64,000 bases of DNA from Cognaticolwellia mytili (GCF_002104475.1 NZ_NBOF01000002.1:124001-188000), one strand, 5' to 3'; numbered from the stretch's first letter, positions 19,682 to 30,620 are shown. The notes: generated from the letters alone by a model not told the origin. Numbers and translations: made by a program.

Positions 19682-21067
19682 ATGGCAAAACCGGCAAAAA
19701 TAGAGTTTGTTTGTACTGATTGCGGGATGAATTACACGCGTTGGCAAGGGCAGTGCAGATGTGGTGCTTGGAATACTTTGACAGAAATGAAAATATCTAC
19801 CACTAAAAAGTCAGTTGGCCACGGCACTATCGCTTCAGGTTATGCTGGTGGTACCGGTGGTGGTTCAAAGAAAATTAACGACATCGAAACGACTGAAGCT
19901 GAAAAACAACTAACCGGCATTGGTGAGCTAGATCGTGTTTTATCTGGCGGCGTAACCACTGGCTCTGTTAATATAATATCTGGTGATCCCGGAGCAGGTA
20001 AAACAACCTTACTTTCAGACCTGATCGCTCGTATGTCTAAATTGACTCCGTCTTTGTACTGTACCGCTGAAGAATCGTTGTCTCAATTTAAAAATAGGGT
20101 ACAGCGCTTAAAGCTTGACTATAACTCTGATGAGCTTTATTTATTATCTGAAACAAGCGTTGAAGCAATCATCGATGAATTACACAATAATAAAATTAAG
20201 TTTGCTGTTATTGATTCTATTCAAGCCGTAGTAACCAGTAATGCTAATGGCAGCCCCGGCTCTCCATCCCAAGTAAAAAGTGCCGCACAATCTTTAACTC
20301 AATATTGTAAACAAAATGACGTTACTATGTTTATTATTGCGCACGTCAACAAAAACAACGAAATTGCAGGCCCTCAAACCTTAGTTCACATTGTTGATGC
20401 ATTACTCCATATTGATACCAATGACGGGCAAATACGAACTCTAAGGGCTAACAAGAATCGCTTTGGTGATATCGACACCGTCGGAATATTCAAAATGTGC
20501 GAAAGAGGTATGCTTAGTGTCGATAATCCCAGTGAGATATTTTTATCTGGCTCAACAACTGAATCACCTGGCTCGGCAATAACCTGTATCCGTAAAGGCA
20601 ACAGAAACCTCTTACTAGAAATACAATGTTTAACTACAGAAACTGAAGCAGAGTTTCCACAGCGAGTTTGCGTAGGCCTGAACATGAATCGTATTAAGAT
20701 GCTAACAGGGATCTTACGAAAGCATACTAAAACTAAAATATACCATGATACTTTTTTTAATATCGTTGGTGGATTAAAAATTGATGAATCAGAAACCTGT
20801 ATTGATCTAGCTTTAGTAACAGCGCTGTTGAGTAGCTTAAATGATTTCGTTATCCCGCGAACGACCTGTATTATGGGAGAACTAAGTTTAAACGGCGATG
20901 TACGACCCATTGATAGTGGCGTTCCTAGAGTTAAAGAAGCCGCTCAACATGGTTTTTCCGAAATATTTATCCCTTTTCGAAATTATCATAAATCTATGGA
21001 AGAATTAGGAGTAAAAGTTAGTCCAGTTAAAACGATTCATGAACTAATAGCTCTGATTTCCGGCTAA
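19682..21067 (+). CDS. radA: RadA-like branch-migration ATPase, divergent
   Basis: RadA drives branch migration in recombination. The 461 residues have an N-terminal zinc finger, Walker A GDPGAGKTT (about residues 100-108), the signature KNRFG, and a C-terminal Lon-like domain (GGLKIDESETCIDLALV). Length and domain order are those of RadA. Oddities: the finger reads CTDCG...GQCRCGAW, with a CxC in place of the usual CxxC, and the Lon-like domain differs at many positions from enterobacterial RadA. It could be the only RadA or a second, divergent paralogue. The serB-(PilZ)-radA order supports the name. Confidence 0.85.
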   Translation: MAKPAKIEFVCTDCGMNYTRWQGQCRCGAWNTLTEMKISTTKKSVGHGTIASGYAGGTGGGSKKINDIETTEAEKQLTGIGELDRVLSGGVTTGSVNIISGDPGAGKTTLLSDLIARMSKLTPSLYCTAEESLSQFKNRVQRLKLDYNSDELYLLSETSVEAIIDELHNNKIKFAVIDSIQAVVTSNANGSPGSPSQVKSAAQSLTQYCKQNDVTMFIIAHVNKNNEIAGPQTLVHIVDALLHIDTNDGQIRTLRANKNRFGDIDTVGIFKMCERGMLSVDNPSEIFLSGSTTESPGSAITCIRKGNRNLLLEIQCLTTETEAEFPQRVCVGLNMNRIKMLTGILRKHTKTKIYHDTFFNIVGGLKIDESETCIDLALVTALLSSLNDFVIPRTTCIMGELSLNGDVRPIDSGVPRVKEAAQHGFSEIFIPFRNYHKSMEELGVKVSPVKTIHELIALISG

Positions 21068-21120
21068 TTTAGCACGGTTACTATCGTTAAACTTGAGATT
21101 TTTTAAATAATACAAAGCAA

Positions 21121-21147
21121 AAAAAAGGAGCTTAAAGCTCCTTTTTT
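21121..21147. terminator. Bidirectional terminator between radA and the SUMF1-type gene
   Basis: AAAAAAGGAGC and GCTCCTTTTTT form an 11-bp stem with loop TTAAA and T-runs on both strands, between two convergent genes. Confidence 0.9.
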
Positions 21148-21165
21148 GGTAATTAACGTTAACGC

Positions 21166-23055
21166 TTAGTTTTCGCGCAATGCTCTAAAACCTAAATAGT
21201 TTGAACGAAAATCAGCTGATATTTCTAAGCGTACAGATGTTCTAGCCAGCTTTGGTGCAAAATTCCAAGCACCGCCACGAGCAACAATATGCTGCCCTTG
21301 TGTTAATTCCCAAACATTACCAACAGTATCAAATAAACCAAGTTTATTAGCTCTAAATGATTTTACTGGGGCCGTACTTCTATTTGACCACTTACTACCG
21401 CAATAGGCGCAGTTAGCTTTGCCATTGCCAATATCATTGCCCCACCAATAATTGTCGGCACTGCCCGCTCGTGCAACATATTCCCATTCAATTTCACTAG
21501 GTAAACGATACTTACGCTCTGTTCGGTTTGATAACCAAGTTAAATAAGCATTACTATCTTTCTCGCTGATACAAACAACAGGGTGCTCATCTGTTTGACC
21601 AAAACCAGGATTACGCCAGTTTAAAACGCTATTATATTTGGGTTGGCCATCAACAAATGCAGCACAGCCATTGTCGCTTTCGGCTTCAGTCACATAATTA
21701 GATTCTTTAACAAAATGTTTAAAATCGCCAACGGTAATTTGAGTCTGACCTATAGCAAAACCTTTTAATATCTGCTCATTACGCGCTGGTTTTTCATTAC
21801 TTAAACCTGAGCCCTTCAAATCACCCATTTGAAAACGTCCTGTCGGCACGCCAATAAGTTCTGGACCTAATTCATCACCAGGCAGAATATCTTGTACTTT
21901 CTCACCATTAGCAAAGTTTAATGCTGCTTTGACTAGTTCAGCTTTAATAAGCATATTCTTTGATAAACGGATTGATTCCTGATAATCACTGTAGCCAGGT
22001 TTAGTAACGCTAATATCGTGATGACCTGCTGACAACATTACTGAAAGCTTAGTTGAACCATAACTCACACCGTCAATGAATACTTCATCATCATATTGAT
22101 CTGAACGAATCGTTAATTCATATAATAGCGTGTCATCATTCAAACCTTCGCTTTGTGCTGAATTAGCATCGACATCAACAACAGATGTAGCTGGAAGTCC
22201 TTCTTGCTGACCACAGTAACGCGCAGAAAGGTTTAGTAGTGTACATGGCTCATTATTAGGTAGCGATGCTTGTAAATCTACGGTAACACTCGTGCCGTAG
22301 TTACCTTGCCCACTAAACTCACCCGAGTTAACTTTATGTTTTACTAAACGAACTTGAGCAGCTGAGTCATTCTTATTTCTATTAATCAATTTTGACTCTG
22401 TTGCGGCATTAAATAACTTATCTAAAAATATTTTTGATGCCTTTTGTTTAGCTAAGCGATTCGCTCTCGTAATACATTTATTAAATGTTTCTTGATTGTC
22501 ACAAGTCACCACTTGACGAACTTCTAGTTCATCTTGCTGTTCGAATTCTTTACGTAAGCGTTTGACCCGAGCTAGACGAATTCGCTCAACTAACCCTTCT
22601 CGAGCATTAGCGAGAGTAAAAAGATCGATATTAGCTTGTGCAAACTCAGCTTTAGCAATTGATAAATTTTCAACACTACTCTTAATCGCGTCTTTATTTT
22701 GTTTTTGGTTAAGGATAGATTTTCGATAATTATTTTGCGCTTGAGCAATGTCTTGTTCTGGATTGTCAACCATAGCTTCATATTGCTCATTCATGCTGAG
22801 CAAAGCTTCCTGACGGAGTTTATGAAGCTTTTTTCCTTGGGCACGTAAGTCACCTAAATGATTTCTTTCATTACCGACTTGCGAATTCAAATTATTTAGA
22901 AAAGTAACAAAAGCATCATACTCTGTTTCTTTATTACTTAATTCAATTTCTAAACTTTCAACGGACGTGCTTTTTGATGGAGTGCTTTCAAAAGCTTGAG
23001 TATACGAACTCAATGAAAGACAACTGATAGTAAGAGCGAGTACAGCCAAGCGCAT
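21166..23055 (-). CDS. Exported coiled-coil / PEGA / formylglycine-generating-enzyme-like protein
   Basis: The 629-residue protein has a signal peptide (residues 1-22) and a long charged coiled coil (about 28-190). A PEGA-like domain follows (about 318-372: VFIDGVSYGSTKLSVMLSAG, HHDISVTKPGY). The C-terminal domain is of SUMF1/FGE type (about 395-629: PTGRFQMGD, RLPSEIEWEYVARAG, GNVWEL, VARGGAW). FGE-like domains include sulfatase activators and many non-catalytic binding proteins. With no sulfatase nearby, a structural or envelope role is as likely. It converges on radA. Confidence 0.82.
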   Translation of the reverse strand: MRLAVLALTISCLSLSSYTQAFESTPSKSTSVESLEIELSNKETEYDAFVTFLNNLNSQVGNERNHLGDLRAQGKKLHKLRQEALLSMNEQYEAMVDNPEQDIAQAQNNYRKSILNQKQNKDAIKSSVENLSIAKAEFAQANIDLFTLANAREGLVERIRLARVKRLRKEFEQQDELEVRQVVTCDNQETFNKCITRANRLAKQKASKIFLDKLFNAATESKLINRNKNDSAAQVRLVKHKVNSGEFSGQGNYGTSVTVDLQASLPNNEPCTLLNLSARYCGQQEGLPATSVVDVDANSAQSEGLNDDTLLYELTIRSDQYDDEVFIDGVSYGSTKLSVMLSAGHHDISVTKPGYSDYQESIRLSKNMLIKAELVKAALNFANGEKVQDILPGDELGPELIGVPTGRFQMGDLKGSGLSNEKPARNEQILKGFAIGQTQITVGDFKHFVKESNYVTEAESDNGCAAFVDGQPKYNSVLNWRNPGFGQTDEHPVVCISEKDSNAYLTWLSNRTERKYRLPSEIEWEYVARAGSADNYWWGNDIGNGKANCAYCGSKWSNRSTAPVKSFRANKLGLFDTVGNVWELTQGQHIVARGGAWNFAPKLARTSVRLEISADFRSNYLGFRALREN

Positions 23056-23440
23056 GTTTAATATTCCCGAACAATAGAAAGTATTTTTAATTCAGTAAAT
23101 TGTCTAAAAATACACACTGAATATATAAAGATTAATTTCAATTTATTATTAATATAATTTTAATACATTCATCATATTTGCTCAACGGTTAAATCGCAAG
23201 TGATAAACTGGTTTTCCTCATGATTAATCATGATAAAAATCAATATTAACGGCTTAAAAACCTCTATAATTCGTATTGTTAAGCACTTACTAATAAAAAT
23301 CGTTGCTATGACATTCCCCTAAATCCAACAGAATAAAAGCTCACTCAGACCTTATGAGCCTCAAAGCTAGATGCTCTGTTCAGCCTGTTCTACATCACGA
23401 TTATAAACTCACCATTTCAATAGTTTTATTAAAAACGATT
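23056..23440. other. Upstream region of the SUMF1-type gene with a 16-bp palindrome
   Basis: No gene was seen. A perfect palindrome, TCATGATTAATCATGA at 23218-23233, lies about 165 bases before the minus-strand gene start and may be a regulator site. Confidence 0.4.
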
Positions 23441-23580
23441 AGTCTTTGTTCGTATTTTCAGCAACAGGTTATTTTTAATGCTGGCAAAGTAGAATGAATG
23501 ATCAGCGAGGTTAGAAAAAATAAGTAAGGTGATAATATCATTAGCATTAAAAATAACCCCTGTTCAAAGGGCTGAGACTA
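23440..23580. repeat. MITE-like hairpin repeat, family 2 copy A
   Basis: The element contains a perfect 16-bp inverted pair, GGTTATTTTTAATGCT at 23467-23482 and AGCATTAAAAATAACC at 23543-23558. It aligns with the element at 32095-32222 (shared TCTTTGTT, TATTTTCAG, AACA-GTT, AAAG-A-AAT-AATGA). It has no coding capacity. Confidence 0.65.
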
Positions 23581-23605
23581 AAAAATTTTCATTCTATTGA
23601 AAACA

Positions 23606-23632
23606 GTGGTTTGACTGACTAAGTCAAACCAC
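23606..23632 (-). terminator. Probable metH terminator
   Basis: GTGGTTTGACT and AGTCAAACCAC form a perfect 11-bp stem with loop GACTA. Read on the minus strand it is followed by a TGTTTTC tract. It lies about 120 bases past the metH stop. Confidence 0.6.
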
Positions 23633-23750
23633 CTTCACTTCACATTAAAATAATTTTCACTCCATTGCATTATTAAGTAAAGATAATCAACTATTAGTGA
23701 AAGTTATGATAAGCAAAAAATATTAATATCTATCAGGTATTTGTCCCGAC

Positions 23751-26700
23751 TTAACTCGGTTCATAATCTAGATTAGCTGACAACCAACGTTCTGCTTGTG
23801 GCATGGTCATTTCTTTACGAACTGCATAATTTTCAACTTGATCTTGTGCCACTTTAGCAACCGCAAAATACTTCGATTCAGGGTGAGCAAAATACCAACC
23901 GCTAACCGCTGCGCCTGGCCACATAGCAAAGCTTGATGTTAACTCCATACCAATATTTTCTTCGACCTTGAGTAACTGCCACAACAAGCCCTTTTCAGTA
24001 TGTTCAGGACAGGCAGGATACCCTGGTGCTGGTCGTATTCCTTGGTACTGTTCTCGTATTAAACTATCGTTATTGAAATTTTCATCAGGGGCATAACCCC
24101 AATAATCTTTGCGAATTTGCTCATGAAGGTATTCTGCACTTGCTTCGGCTAATCTATCGGCAACCGCTTTAATTAAAATACTATTATAGTCATCATGCTC
24201 TGCGTCAAAGGCTCGCACTAAGTCTTCAACGCCAAAGCCTGCAGATACGGCAAACGCGCCAACATAATCGTCAACTCCAGAAGCCTTATCAGCAACATAA
24301 TCTGCTAAACAGCGATTATACTGCCCTGCAGGCTTTTTACTTTGCTGACGCAGCTGGTGCAATTTCATTAATTGCTCTGTTCGTGATTCATCAGTATAAA
24401 GCTGTAAGTCATCTTGTTCACGATTTGCCGGGAATAAGCCAAACACCGCTTTTGCCGTTAATTTTTTATTATTTATCACATCATCTAACATGGCATTAGC
24501 ATCATTAAATAGCTTCGTTGCTTCTTCCCCTACGACTTCATGGCGAAGGATCAAAGGATACTTACCCGATAACTGCCAAGTCATAAAAAATGGCGTCCAA
24601 TCAATATAATTTCGAACAACATTTAAATCGATGTTATCTAATACAGTAACACCTAGTTTATTAGGTACTTTTGGCGTGTAGTCCTCAAAACTAATTGGCG
24701 TGGCGTTGGCTCTAGCTTCCGATAGCGGAATCAAACTTGAACGCGGACCTTTTTTATAATGGCGTTCGCGCACTTTTACGTATTCAGCTTTTTGTCGTTC
24801 AACAAACGCAGCCTTGTTTTCATTTGATAATAATGTACTAACTACTGATACTGAGCGTGATGCGTTAGGCACATAAACAACAGGGTGTTGAAATTGCGGT
24901 TCTATTTTTACGGCAGTATGAGCTTTTGACGTAGTTGCACCGCCAATTAATAATGGCAATTCAAACTCTTGTCGCTTCATTTCCTTAGCAACATGAACCA
25001 TTTCATCAAGTGATGGCGTGATCAAGCCCGATAAGCCAATAATATCAACGTTTTCTTCACGAGCTACGCGTAAAATGTCTTCACATGATACCATCACGCC
25101 TAAGTCAATAATATCGTAGTTGTTACACTGTAAAACCACACCTACAATGTTTTTTCCAATATCATGAACATCACCTTTTACGGTTGCCAGCAATACCTTA
25201 CCATTAGACTTAACCTCAGTTTTTTCAGCCTCAATAAACGGATTTAAATGCGCTACCGCTTGTTTCATCACTCGGGCTGACTTAACCACTTGCGGTAAAA
25301 ACATTTCACCGGCGCCAAATAAATCACCAACAACATTCATGCCATCCATCAATGGACCTTCGATGACGTCTAATGGTCTGACAGCTTCTAGCCTTGCCGC
25401 CTCAGTATCTTCGACAATAAATTCATTAATACCTTTAATTAAAGAATGTTCTAAGCGTTTGTTCACCGGTAACTCACGCCAAGTTAAGTCTGCTTTGTTA
25501 TTTTTACTACCCGCTTTACCTCTAAATTCTTCAGCAACATCAAGTAAACGTTCAGTTGCCCCATCATCAGAGTTTTGAATAACATCCTCAACTGCTAATC
25601 GCAAATTTTCAGGGATATCAGAGTAAATCGCTAATTGCCCAGCATTTACGATGCCCATGTCCATACCATTTTTTATCGCATGGTAAAGAAACACTGCATG
25701 AATAGCTTCACGCACCGGATTGTTACCACGAAACGAAAATGAAACATTGGAAACGCCACCTGAAATCATCGCATGTGGTAAATTTTCTTTAATATCACCA
25801 ACCGCTTCAATAAAGTCACGTGCATAGTTATTGTGCTCGTCTATTCCTGTGGCAACGGCGAAGATATTCGGATCAAAGATAATATCTTCTGCTGGATAAC
25901 CTATCTCCTCGACTAAAATTTGATAAGCTCGCTGACAAATTTCAAACTTACGCTTTCGAGTATCAGCTTGCCCAGTTTCATCAAACGCCATGACAATAAC
26001 CGCCGCACCATAACGACGTAATAATTCTGCTTGTTCTCGAAAGTTATCTTCACCCTCTTTCAAACTAATCGAGTTAACAATACCTTTACCTTGAATACAT
26101 TTTAAGCCTTCTTCTAAAATGTCCCATTTAGAAGAGTCCAGCATAATCGGTACCTTAGCGATATCAGGCTCACCAGCAATAAGGTTCAAAAAACGCACCA
26201 TAGCGGCTTTTGAGTCCAACATGCCTTCATCCATGTTAATATCAATAATTTGTGCGCCATTCTCAACTTGCTGCAAAGCAACCGCAATTGCTTGATCGTA
26301 ATTTTCTTCGGTAATTAAACGTTTAAAAATAGCAGAGCCTGTCACGTTAGTACGCTCACCAACGTTAACAAATAGGCTGTCACCTTTAATGGTTAGTGCT
26401 TCTAAACCAGATAAACGACAGGCAATCTCACGCGATTTAATTTCACGTGGCGCAATACTGGCAACAGCATCAGCCATGCCTTTAATGTGCGCAGGTGTCG
26501 TACCACAACAGCCACCAATTATATTTAAAAAGCCAGCATTCGCCCACTCCGCAACATGCGTATCCATATCTTCAACAGTGAAGTCATATTCACCAAAAGC
26601 GTTCGGTAAACCGGCATTTGGGTGTGCAGACACCGCCACATCAGAAATACGGCTAAGTTCGTTAACATATTGACGAAGTTCTACGGGTCCTAACGCACAG

Positions 26701-27479
26701 TTAAGACCAAATGAAATCGGTTTGGCATGACGTAATGAATTATAAAAGGCTTCGGTGGTTTGCCCTGACAATGTTCTTCCTGATGCATCGGTAATAGTGC
26801 CTGAAATCATTACAGGTAAACGTTCACCACGTGCTTCAAAAACCGTTTCAACGGCAAAAATAGCCGCCTTAGCATTTAACGTATCAAATATGGTTTCAAT
26901 TAAAATGATATCACTACCACCGTCCATTAAGGCGTTGGTTGATTCAATATAGGCATCTTTCAATTCATCAAAGGTGACATTACGATAGGCAGGATCGTTC
27001 ACATCAGGAGATATTGAGCAAGTGCGGTTTGTTGGCCCTAAAACACCAGCGACAAAGCGAGGCTTAGCAGGGTTTTGCTTGGTGAATTCATCCGCCACTT
27101 CTCGTGCAAGCTTTGCTGCTTGAAAATTAATATCTGCACTATGGTCTTCCATATCATAGTCAGCCATCGCTATGGTGGTGGCATTAAAGGTATTAGTTTC
27201 TAGAATATCAGCGCCCGCATCAAGATACTCGCGATGAATAGCTTTAATAACATCAGGTTGTGTCAGCACTAACATATCGTTATTGCCTTTAACATCACAA
27301 TGCCAGTCAGCGAATTTTTCGCCGCGATAGTCTTGCTCTTCGAATTTGTACGCTTGTATCATCGTACCCATTGCACCATCTAAAATTAAGATGCGATGCT
27401 TCAATTGCTCTTGCAGTAAGCTATAAGAGGACGATTGCACCACAGGTGCTTTTGAATGAGAATTTACTTGCTTAGCCAC
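23751..27479 (-). CDS. metH: Cobalamin-dependent methionine synthase
   Basis: MetH transfers a methyl group from methyl-tetrahydrofolate to homocysteine through B12. The domains appear in order: homocysteine-binding ([11 protein letters not shown] start, zinc ligands in [11 protein letters not shown]), folate-binding, B12-binding (DVHDIGK) and the C-terminal reactivation domain. A GTG at 27479 is chosen as the start (1242 residues): AGGAAA lies 8 bases upstream and the GTG overlaps the metA stop by 8 bases. An ATG at 27518 would add 13 residues. It forms an operon with metA. Confidence 0.95.
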   Translation of the reverse strand: MAKQVNSHSKAPVVQSSSYSLLQEQLKHRILILDGAMGTMIQAYKFEEQDYRGEKFADWHCDVKGNNDMLVLTQPDVIKAIHREYLDAGADILETNTFNATTIAMADYDMEDHSADINFQAAKLAREVADEFTKQNPAKPRFVAGVLGPTNRTCSISPDVNDPAYRNVTFDELKDAYIESTNALMDGGSDIILIETIFDTLNAKAAIFAVETVFEARGERLPVMISGTITDASGRTLSGQTTEAFYNSLRHAKPISFGLNCALGPVELRQYVNELSRISDVAVSAHPNAGLPNAFGEYDFTVEDMDTHVAEWANAGFLNIIGGCCGTTPAHIKGMADAVASIAPREIKSREIACRLSGLEALTIKGDSLFVNVGERTNVTGSAIFKRLITEENYDQAIAVALQQVENGAQIIDINMDEGMLDSKAAMVRFLNLIAGEPDIAKVPIMLDSSKWDILEEGLKCIQGKGIVNSISLKEGEDNFREQAELLRRYGAAVIVMAFDETGQADTRKRKFEICQRAYQILVEEIGYPAEDIIFDPNIFAVATGIDEHNNYARDFIEAVGDIKENLPHAMISGGVSNVSFSFRGNNPVREAIHAVFLYHAIKNGMDMGIVNAGQLAIYSDIPENLRLAVEDVIQNSDDGATERLLDVAEEFRGKAGSKNNKADLTWRELPVNKRLEHSLIKGINEFIVEDTEAARLEAVRPLDVIEGPLMDGMNVVGDLFGAGEMFLPQVVKSARVMKQAVAHLNPFIEAEKTEVKSNGKVLLATVKGDVHDIGKNIVGVVLQCNNYDIIDLGVMVSCEDILRVAREENVDIIGLSGLITPSLDEMVHVAKEMKRQEFELPLLIGGATTSKAHTAVKIEPQFQHPVVYVPNASRSVSVVSTLLSNENKAAFVERQKAEYVKVRERHYKKGPRSSLIPLSEARANATPISFEDYTPKVPNKLGVTVLDNIDLNVVRNYIDWTPFFMTWQLSGKYPLILRHEVVGEEATKLFNDANAMLDDVINNKKLTAKAVFGLFPANREQDDLQLYTDESRTEQLMKLHQLRQQSKKPAGQYNRCLADYVADKASGVDDYVGAFAVSAGFGVEDLVRAFDAEHDDYNSILIKAVADRLAEASAEYLHEQIRKDYWGYAPDENFNNDSLIREQYQGIRPAPGYPACPEHTEKGLLWQLLKVEENIGMELTSSFAMWPGAAVSGWYFAHPESKYFAVAKVAQDQVENYAVRKEMTMPQAERWLSANLDYEPS

Positions 27480-28422
27480 GAGAATTTCCTGGGTGAATTG
27501 CTTGAATATGATCTGCATCTAATTGATACGGCGTAATTTGGTAAACGTAGTAATTTAACCAGTTAGTAAAAAGTAAACTGCCATGGCTACGCCAAGAGTT
27601 TTCCGCCTCGGTGTTTGGATCGTTGTTGGTAAAATAATTTTCAGGAATAATAGCTTTAACACCTGATTCCAGATCGCGGAAGTATTCTTCGCTCAGTGTT
27701 GATGCATCATACTCAGGATGCCCTGTAAGGTAGACTTGTCGCTTATTTTTGCTCGCGACTAAATAAACCCCTGCTTCTACTGACTCAGCAAGTATTTCTA
27801 TATTATTCAGCGTTTGGTAATCTGCTTTGTCGATATAACCATAGCGAGAGTGCGGTACATTAAAGCGTTCATCAAAACCTCGTGTTAACTGATCTTTTGG
27901 CTTTAAACTACAATGACGGTAAACACCCGACAGCTTTTGTTTTCGCAAATGTCTTTTCAAACCATAATGATGATAAAGTGCTGCATGTGCCGCCCAGCAA
28001 GAGAACATGGTAGATGTTACATTTTTTTCTGCCCAATCAAATACTTCACAAATTTTGTCCCAAAAAGTGACCTGCTGATAATCAAGTAATGCTAGTGGCG
28101 CACCTGTAACAATCAAGCCATCATATTGCTTATCTTTAATATCATCGAACAAGCGATAAAAATTATCTAAATGCGCTTGGGGAGTATTTTTAGACTCATT
28201 GCTATGAATACGCACAAATTCGACATTTATTTGTAATGGCGTATTGGCCAGCATACGAAGGATCTGCACCTCTGTTTCAATTTTATTAGGCATTAAGTTA
28301 AGAATGGCCACTTTCATTGGACGAATTTCTTGGCTCGCCGCACGATGTTCGGACATAACAAAAATGTTTTCATTGTCTAATACAGTTAAAGCCGGTAGTT
28401 CATTGGGGATCTTAATGGGCAT
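27472..28422 (-). CDS. metA: Homoserine O-acyltransferase MetA (probably succinyl-CoA)
   Basis: MetA acylates homoserine in the first committed step of methionine synthesis. The 316 residues include the nucleophile region MFSCWAAHA and TGHPEYD. Residue 111, which in this family separates succinyl (Gly) from acetyl (Glu) users, is Ala here (TGAPLALL). The small side chain favours succinyl-CoA, as expected in gammaproteobacteria. The gene is directly upstream of metH and downstream of MetJ boxes. Confidence 0.95.
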   Translation of the reverse strand: MPIKIPNELPALTVLDNENIFVMSEHRAASQEIRPMKVAILNLMPNKIETEVQILRMLANTPLQINVEFVRIHSNESKNTPQAHLDNFYRLFDDIKDKQYDGLIVTGAPLALLDYQQVTFWDKICEVFDWAEKNVTSTMFSCWAAHAALYHHYGLKRHLRKQKLSGVYRHCSLKPKDQLTRGFDERFNVPHSRYGYIDKADYQTLNNIEILAESVEAGVYLVASKNKRQVYLTGHPEYDASTLSEEYFRDLESGVKAIIPENYFTNNDPNTEAENSWRSHGSLLFTNWLNYYVYQITPYQLDADHIQAIHPGNSRG

Positions 28423-28540
28423 AGTGCTAACCTAATTCCTAATACGCTTTAAGTATAAAATAATACTGAAAAACAGTTTTATTCTTTACAGTTTAAGTCT
28501 CCCTATAATGTGACTTGGATTTCTAGATATGTCAACACCT

Positions 28541-28564
28541 AAACGTATAGACGTCTAAACATTT
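28541..28564 (-). promoter_or_regulatory. MetJ operator (three tandem met boxes) before metA
   Basis: A perfect met box AGACGTCT at 28549-28556 is flanked by AAACGTAT (6 of 8) and AAACATTT (5 of 8) in the same 8-base register. A -35-like TTGACA (minus strand, 28530-28535) lies next to it. This predicts repression of metA-metH by MetJ with S-adenosylmethionine. Confidence 0.8.
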
Positions 28565-28858
28565 AAATATACATTAGAACTTTCCTGATTATTTTGTCAA
28601 AAATACAAACATAACTATTCATTTTTGCCAAATTATGAACATAAAAAAACCGTTAAGCATAAACTTAACGGCTAATATTTTTATCTGAACTTATTTGCAG
28701 TAAAAACTTACCACCAAATAAAGTATAAGAAAAATAACGACATCTGCATTAAAGTTGGCAATAACTTCACTTGCAGCGAAGCGAGTCAAAGTTGAAAGTC
28801 CAATTTTATGTTCGTTTATCACAATCAAATCATCAGAACGAAAAGACAGCAAAACACC
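28565..28858. other. Gap between the metA operator and DUF3297 gene
   Basis: No gene was seen. It contains a hairpin at 28650-28671 (listed) and AT-rich DNA without further recognised structure. Confidence 0.4.
28650..28671. terminator. Hairpin preceded by GAACATAAAAAA
   Basis: CCGTTAAG and CTTAACGG form an 8-bp stem with loop CATAAA. It has an A-run before it and a short T-rich stretch after it. The left junction GAACATAAAAA equals that of the repeat-bearing terminators, but no CATGGATG repeat lies beside it. It may terminate the DUF3297 gene, 190 bases away. Confidence 0.5.
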
Positions 28859-29107
28859 TTATTTATAAAAGGCTTCAACCGTCCCTTTAACAGTCATCAA
28901 AAGCGGCTGGCCTCTACGGTCTAACGCTTTAGGTGCAGGAATTTTTACCCAACCTTCACTGATACAGTATTCTTCAACATCAGTACGCTCTTTGCCATTT
29001 AGCAAAATACCAATACTGTGTTCAAAAATCTCTTCGACATGATGTGGGCTACGAGGATTGCCTGAAAGACGATCGGGTAAGGTTGGAAGCGATTTAGTGT
29101 CGTTCAT
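28859..29107 (-). CDS. DUF3297 family protein
   Basis: The 82-residue soluble protein matches DUF3297: LPDRLSGNPRSPHH at the start, then GIGILLNGKERTDVEEYCISEGWV and a KGTVEAFYK end. Function is unknown. It appears to be a single-gene unit. Confidence 0.8.
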   Translation of the reverse strand: MNDTKSLPTLPDRLSGNPRSPHHVEEIFEHSIGILLNGKERTDVEEYCISEGWVKIPAPKALDRRGQPLLMTVKGTVEAFYK

Positions 29108-29621
29108 ATTAATAACCTAAATAAATAAAAAGTGCGCTATTGTAGACAATATAGACTCAGCGCTCAAGAAAGACTATCGAATTCAACTTACCTGTGCCTT
29201 AGCTAGATAGCCTAGCTAACTGTTACAAAAATATTTAATATTTGAAATGACGCTCAAACAATTGTCACGACAGTAAGACTAAACACTTCTTGGACTATCT
29301 TTCGAACCTTCTTAACCCAGAAAAAAATCAATCTTTAAGCTTTAGCCTTAAATTCATCAACCTACTATTACCTCGCCCGCTTATCAATTGTTGAAAGGCA
29401 GATAAAATTCGATTTTCTACAACCAAGACAGAGTCAACCGCAGACAGTAGATATTTGGAAGTGTGCACCTACAATAGAGAAATGTTCCGGCTTATAAAGA
29501 TGTACTTATCGCACATAAATTTAATAGATGGTAAATATAGCGTACTTTCTTAGCTAGCATTTGCAGGTTAAATTTAGTGGTGTTAGCTTAGAGCTTAATT
29601 TTTATTATTTAGAGGCCGACG
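29108..29621. other. 500-base gap, no gene seen
   Basis: The divergent promoters of the DUF3297 gene and the LysE gene must lie here. A dyad TTAGCTA / TAGCTAA is at 29199-29205 and 29213-29219. Nothing else was recognised. Confidence 0.4.
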
Positions 29622-30248
29622 ATGGATTTGCTACAAGGATTATTATTAATAACTTCTATTCACCTGTTAGCCGCTGCTTCACCCGGCCCAGACTTTGTCT
29701 TAGTTTCACAACAAACATTATCAAATGGTAAAAAAGCTGGTTTTATGGTCAGTCTAGGCATTGCTTTAGGCTTATCAGTTCATATTTTGTATTCTGCGCT
29801 TGGCCTCGCTGCGGTCATTGCAAACTCAGCCACAGCACTGTGGGCTATAAAAATTGTTGGTGGCAGTTATTTATTATACTTAGGGGTGCAAGGTATTCGA
29901 GCCAAACCAAATAACGCACATTCCTCGCAAAAAGCGGTGACCAAACATTCAAGCTTAACAGCAATTTCTAAAGGATTTTTATGTAATGCCTTAAACCCAA
30001 AAGCACCAATTTATTTTGTTGCCTTATTTACTGTTGTACTTTCTCCTAATTTACCCCCTTTACATTTGTTCATTTACGGCATTTGGATGATGGCATTGCA
30101 ACTGTTGTGGTTTTCGACTGTGGTATTGCTACTTTCTCGCCCAAGTATCAATGAAAAATTTCAACGACTAGGCCATTTGATTGATCGCCTTTTAGGTGGT
30201 GCTATGGTTTTGATGGGCCTTAAAGTTCTTACTAGTAAAATTAATTAA
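29622..30248 (+). CDS. LysE/RhtB family amino-acid exporter
   Basis: The 208-residue protein has about six membrane helices and the family start HLLAAASPGPDFVLVSQQTLSNGKKAGFM, with GxxLG-type repeats. Such proteins export amino acids such as threonine, homoserine or lysine. The substrate cannot be told from sequence. A DUF962 gene follows after 12 bases. Confidence 0.88.
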   Translation: MDLLQGLLLITSIHLLAAASPGPDFVLVSQQTLSNGKKAGFMVSLGIALGLSVHILYSALGLAAVIANSATALWAIKIVGGSYLLYLGVQGIRAKPNNAHSSQKAVTKHSSLTAISKGFLCNALNPKAPIYFVALFTVVLSPNLPPLHLFIYGIWMMALQLLWFSTVVLLLSRPSINEKFQRLGHLIDRLLGGAMVLMGLKVLTSKIN

Positions 30249-30260
30249 CGAGGTATTAAA

Positions 30261-30578
30261 ATGGCACAATCTGTTGTTAAAAAGTATCAAGCTTTCAGCG
30301 ATTTTTATCCTTTTTACTTAAGCCAACATCAAAATAGCACTTGTAGAAGATTACACTTTGTTGGTTCAAGTCTAATTATATTTATGCTGGCTTATGTTTT
30401 GATAAGTTCTACTTGGACAATGCTGTGGACTTTGCCGTTACTCGGTTATGGTTTTGCTTGGTTTGGACATTTCTTTTTTGAAAAAAATCGACCGGCAACA
30501 TTTACCTACCCTTGGTACAGTTTTTTAGGTGATTGGGTAATGTATAAAGATATACTGTTCGGAAAAATAAAGTTCTAG
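30261..30578 (+). CDS. DUF962 (Mpo1-like) membrane protein
   Basis: The 105-residue protein has two membrane helices and the DUF962 motifs FYLSQHQN...RLHFVGS and GHFFFEKNRPATF. Yeast Mpo1 of this family is a dioxygenase of 2-hydroxy fatty acid degradation. The conserved histidines are present, but the bacterial role is not established. It probably shares a transcript with the LysE gene. Confidence 0.8.
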   Translation: MAQSVVKKYQAFSDFYPFYLSQHQNSTCRRLHFVGSSLIIFMLAYVLISSTWTMLWTLPLLGYGFAWFGHFFFEKNRPATFTYPWYSFLGDWVMYKDILFGKIKF

Positions 30579-30620
30579 CGAAAGACAAAACACAGCTTAT
30601 TTACAGAAAGGGCATATTAA

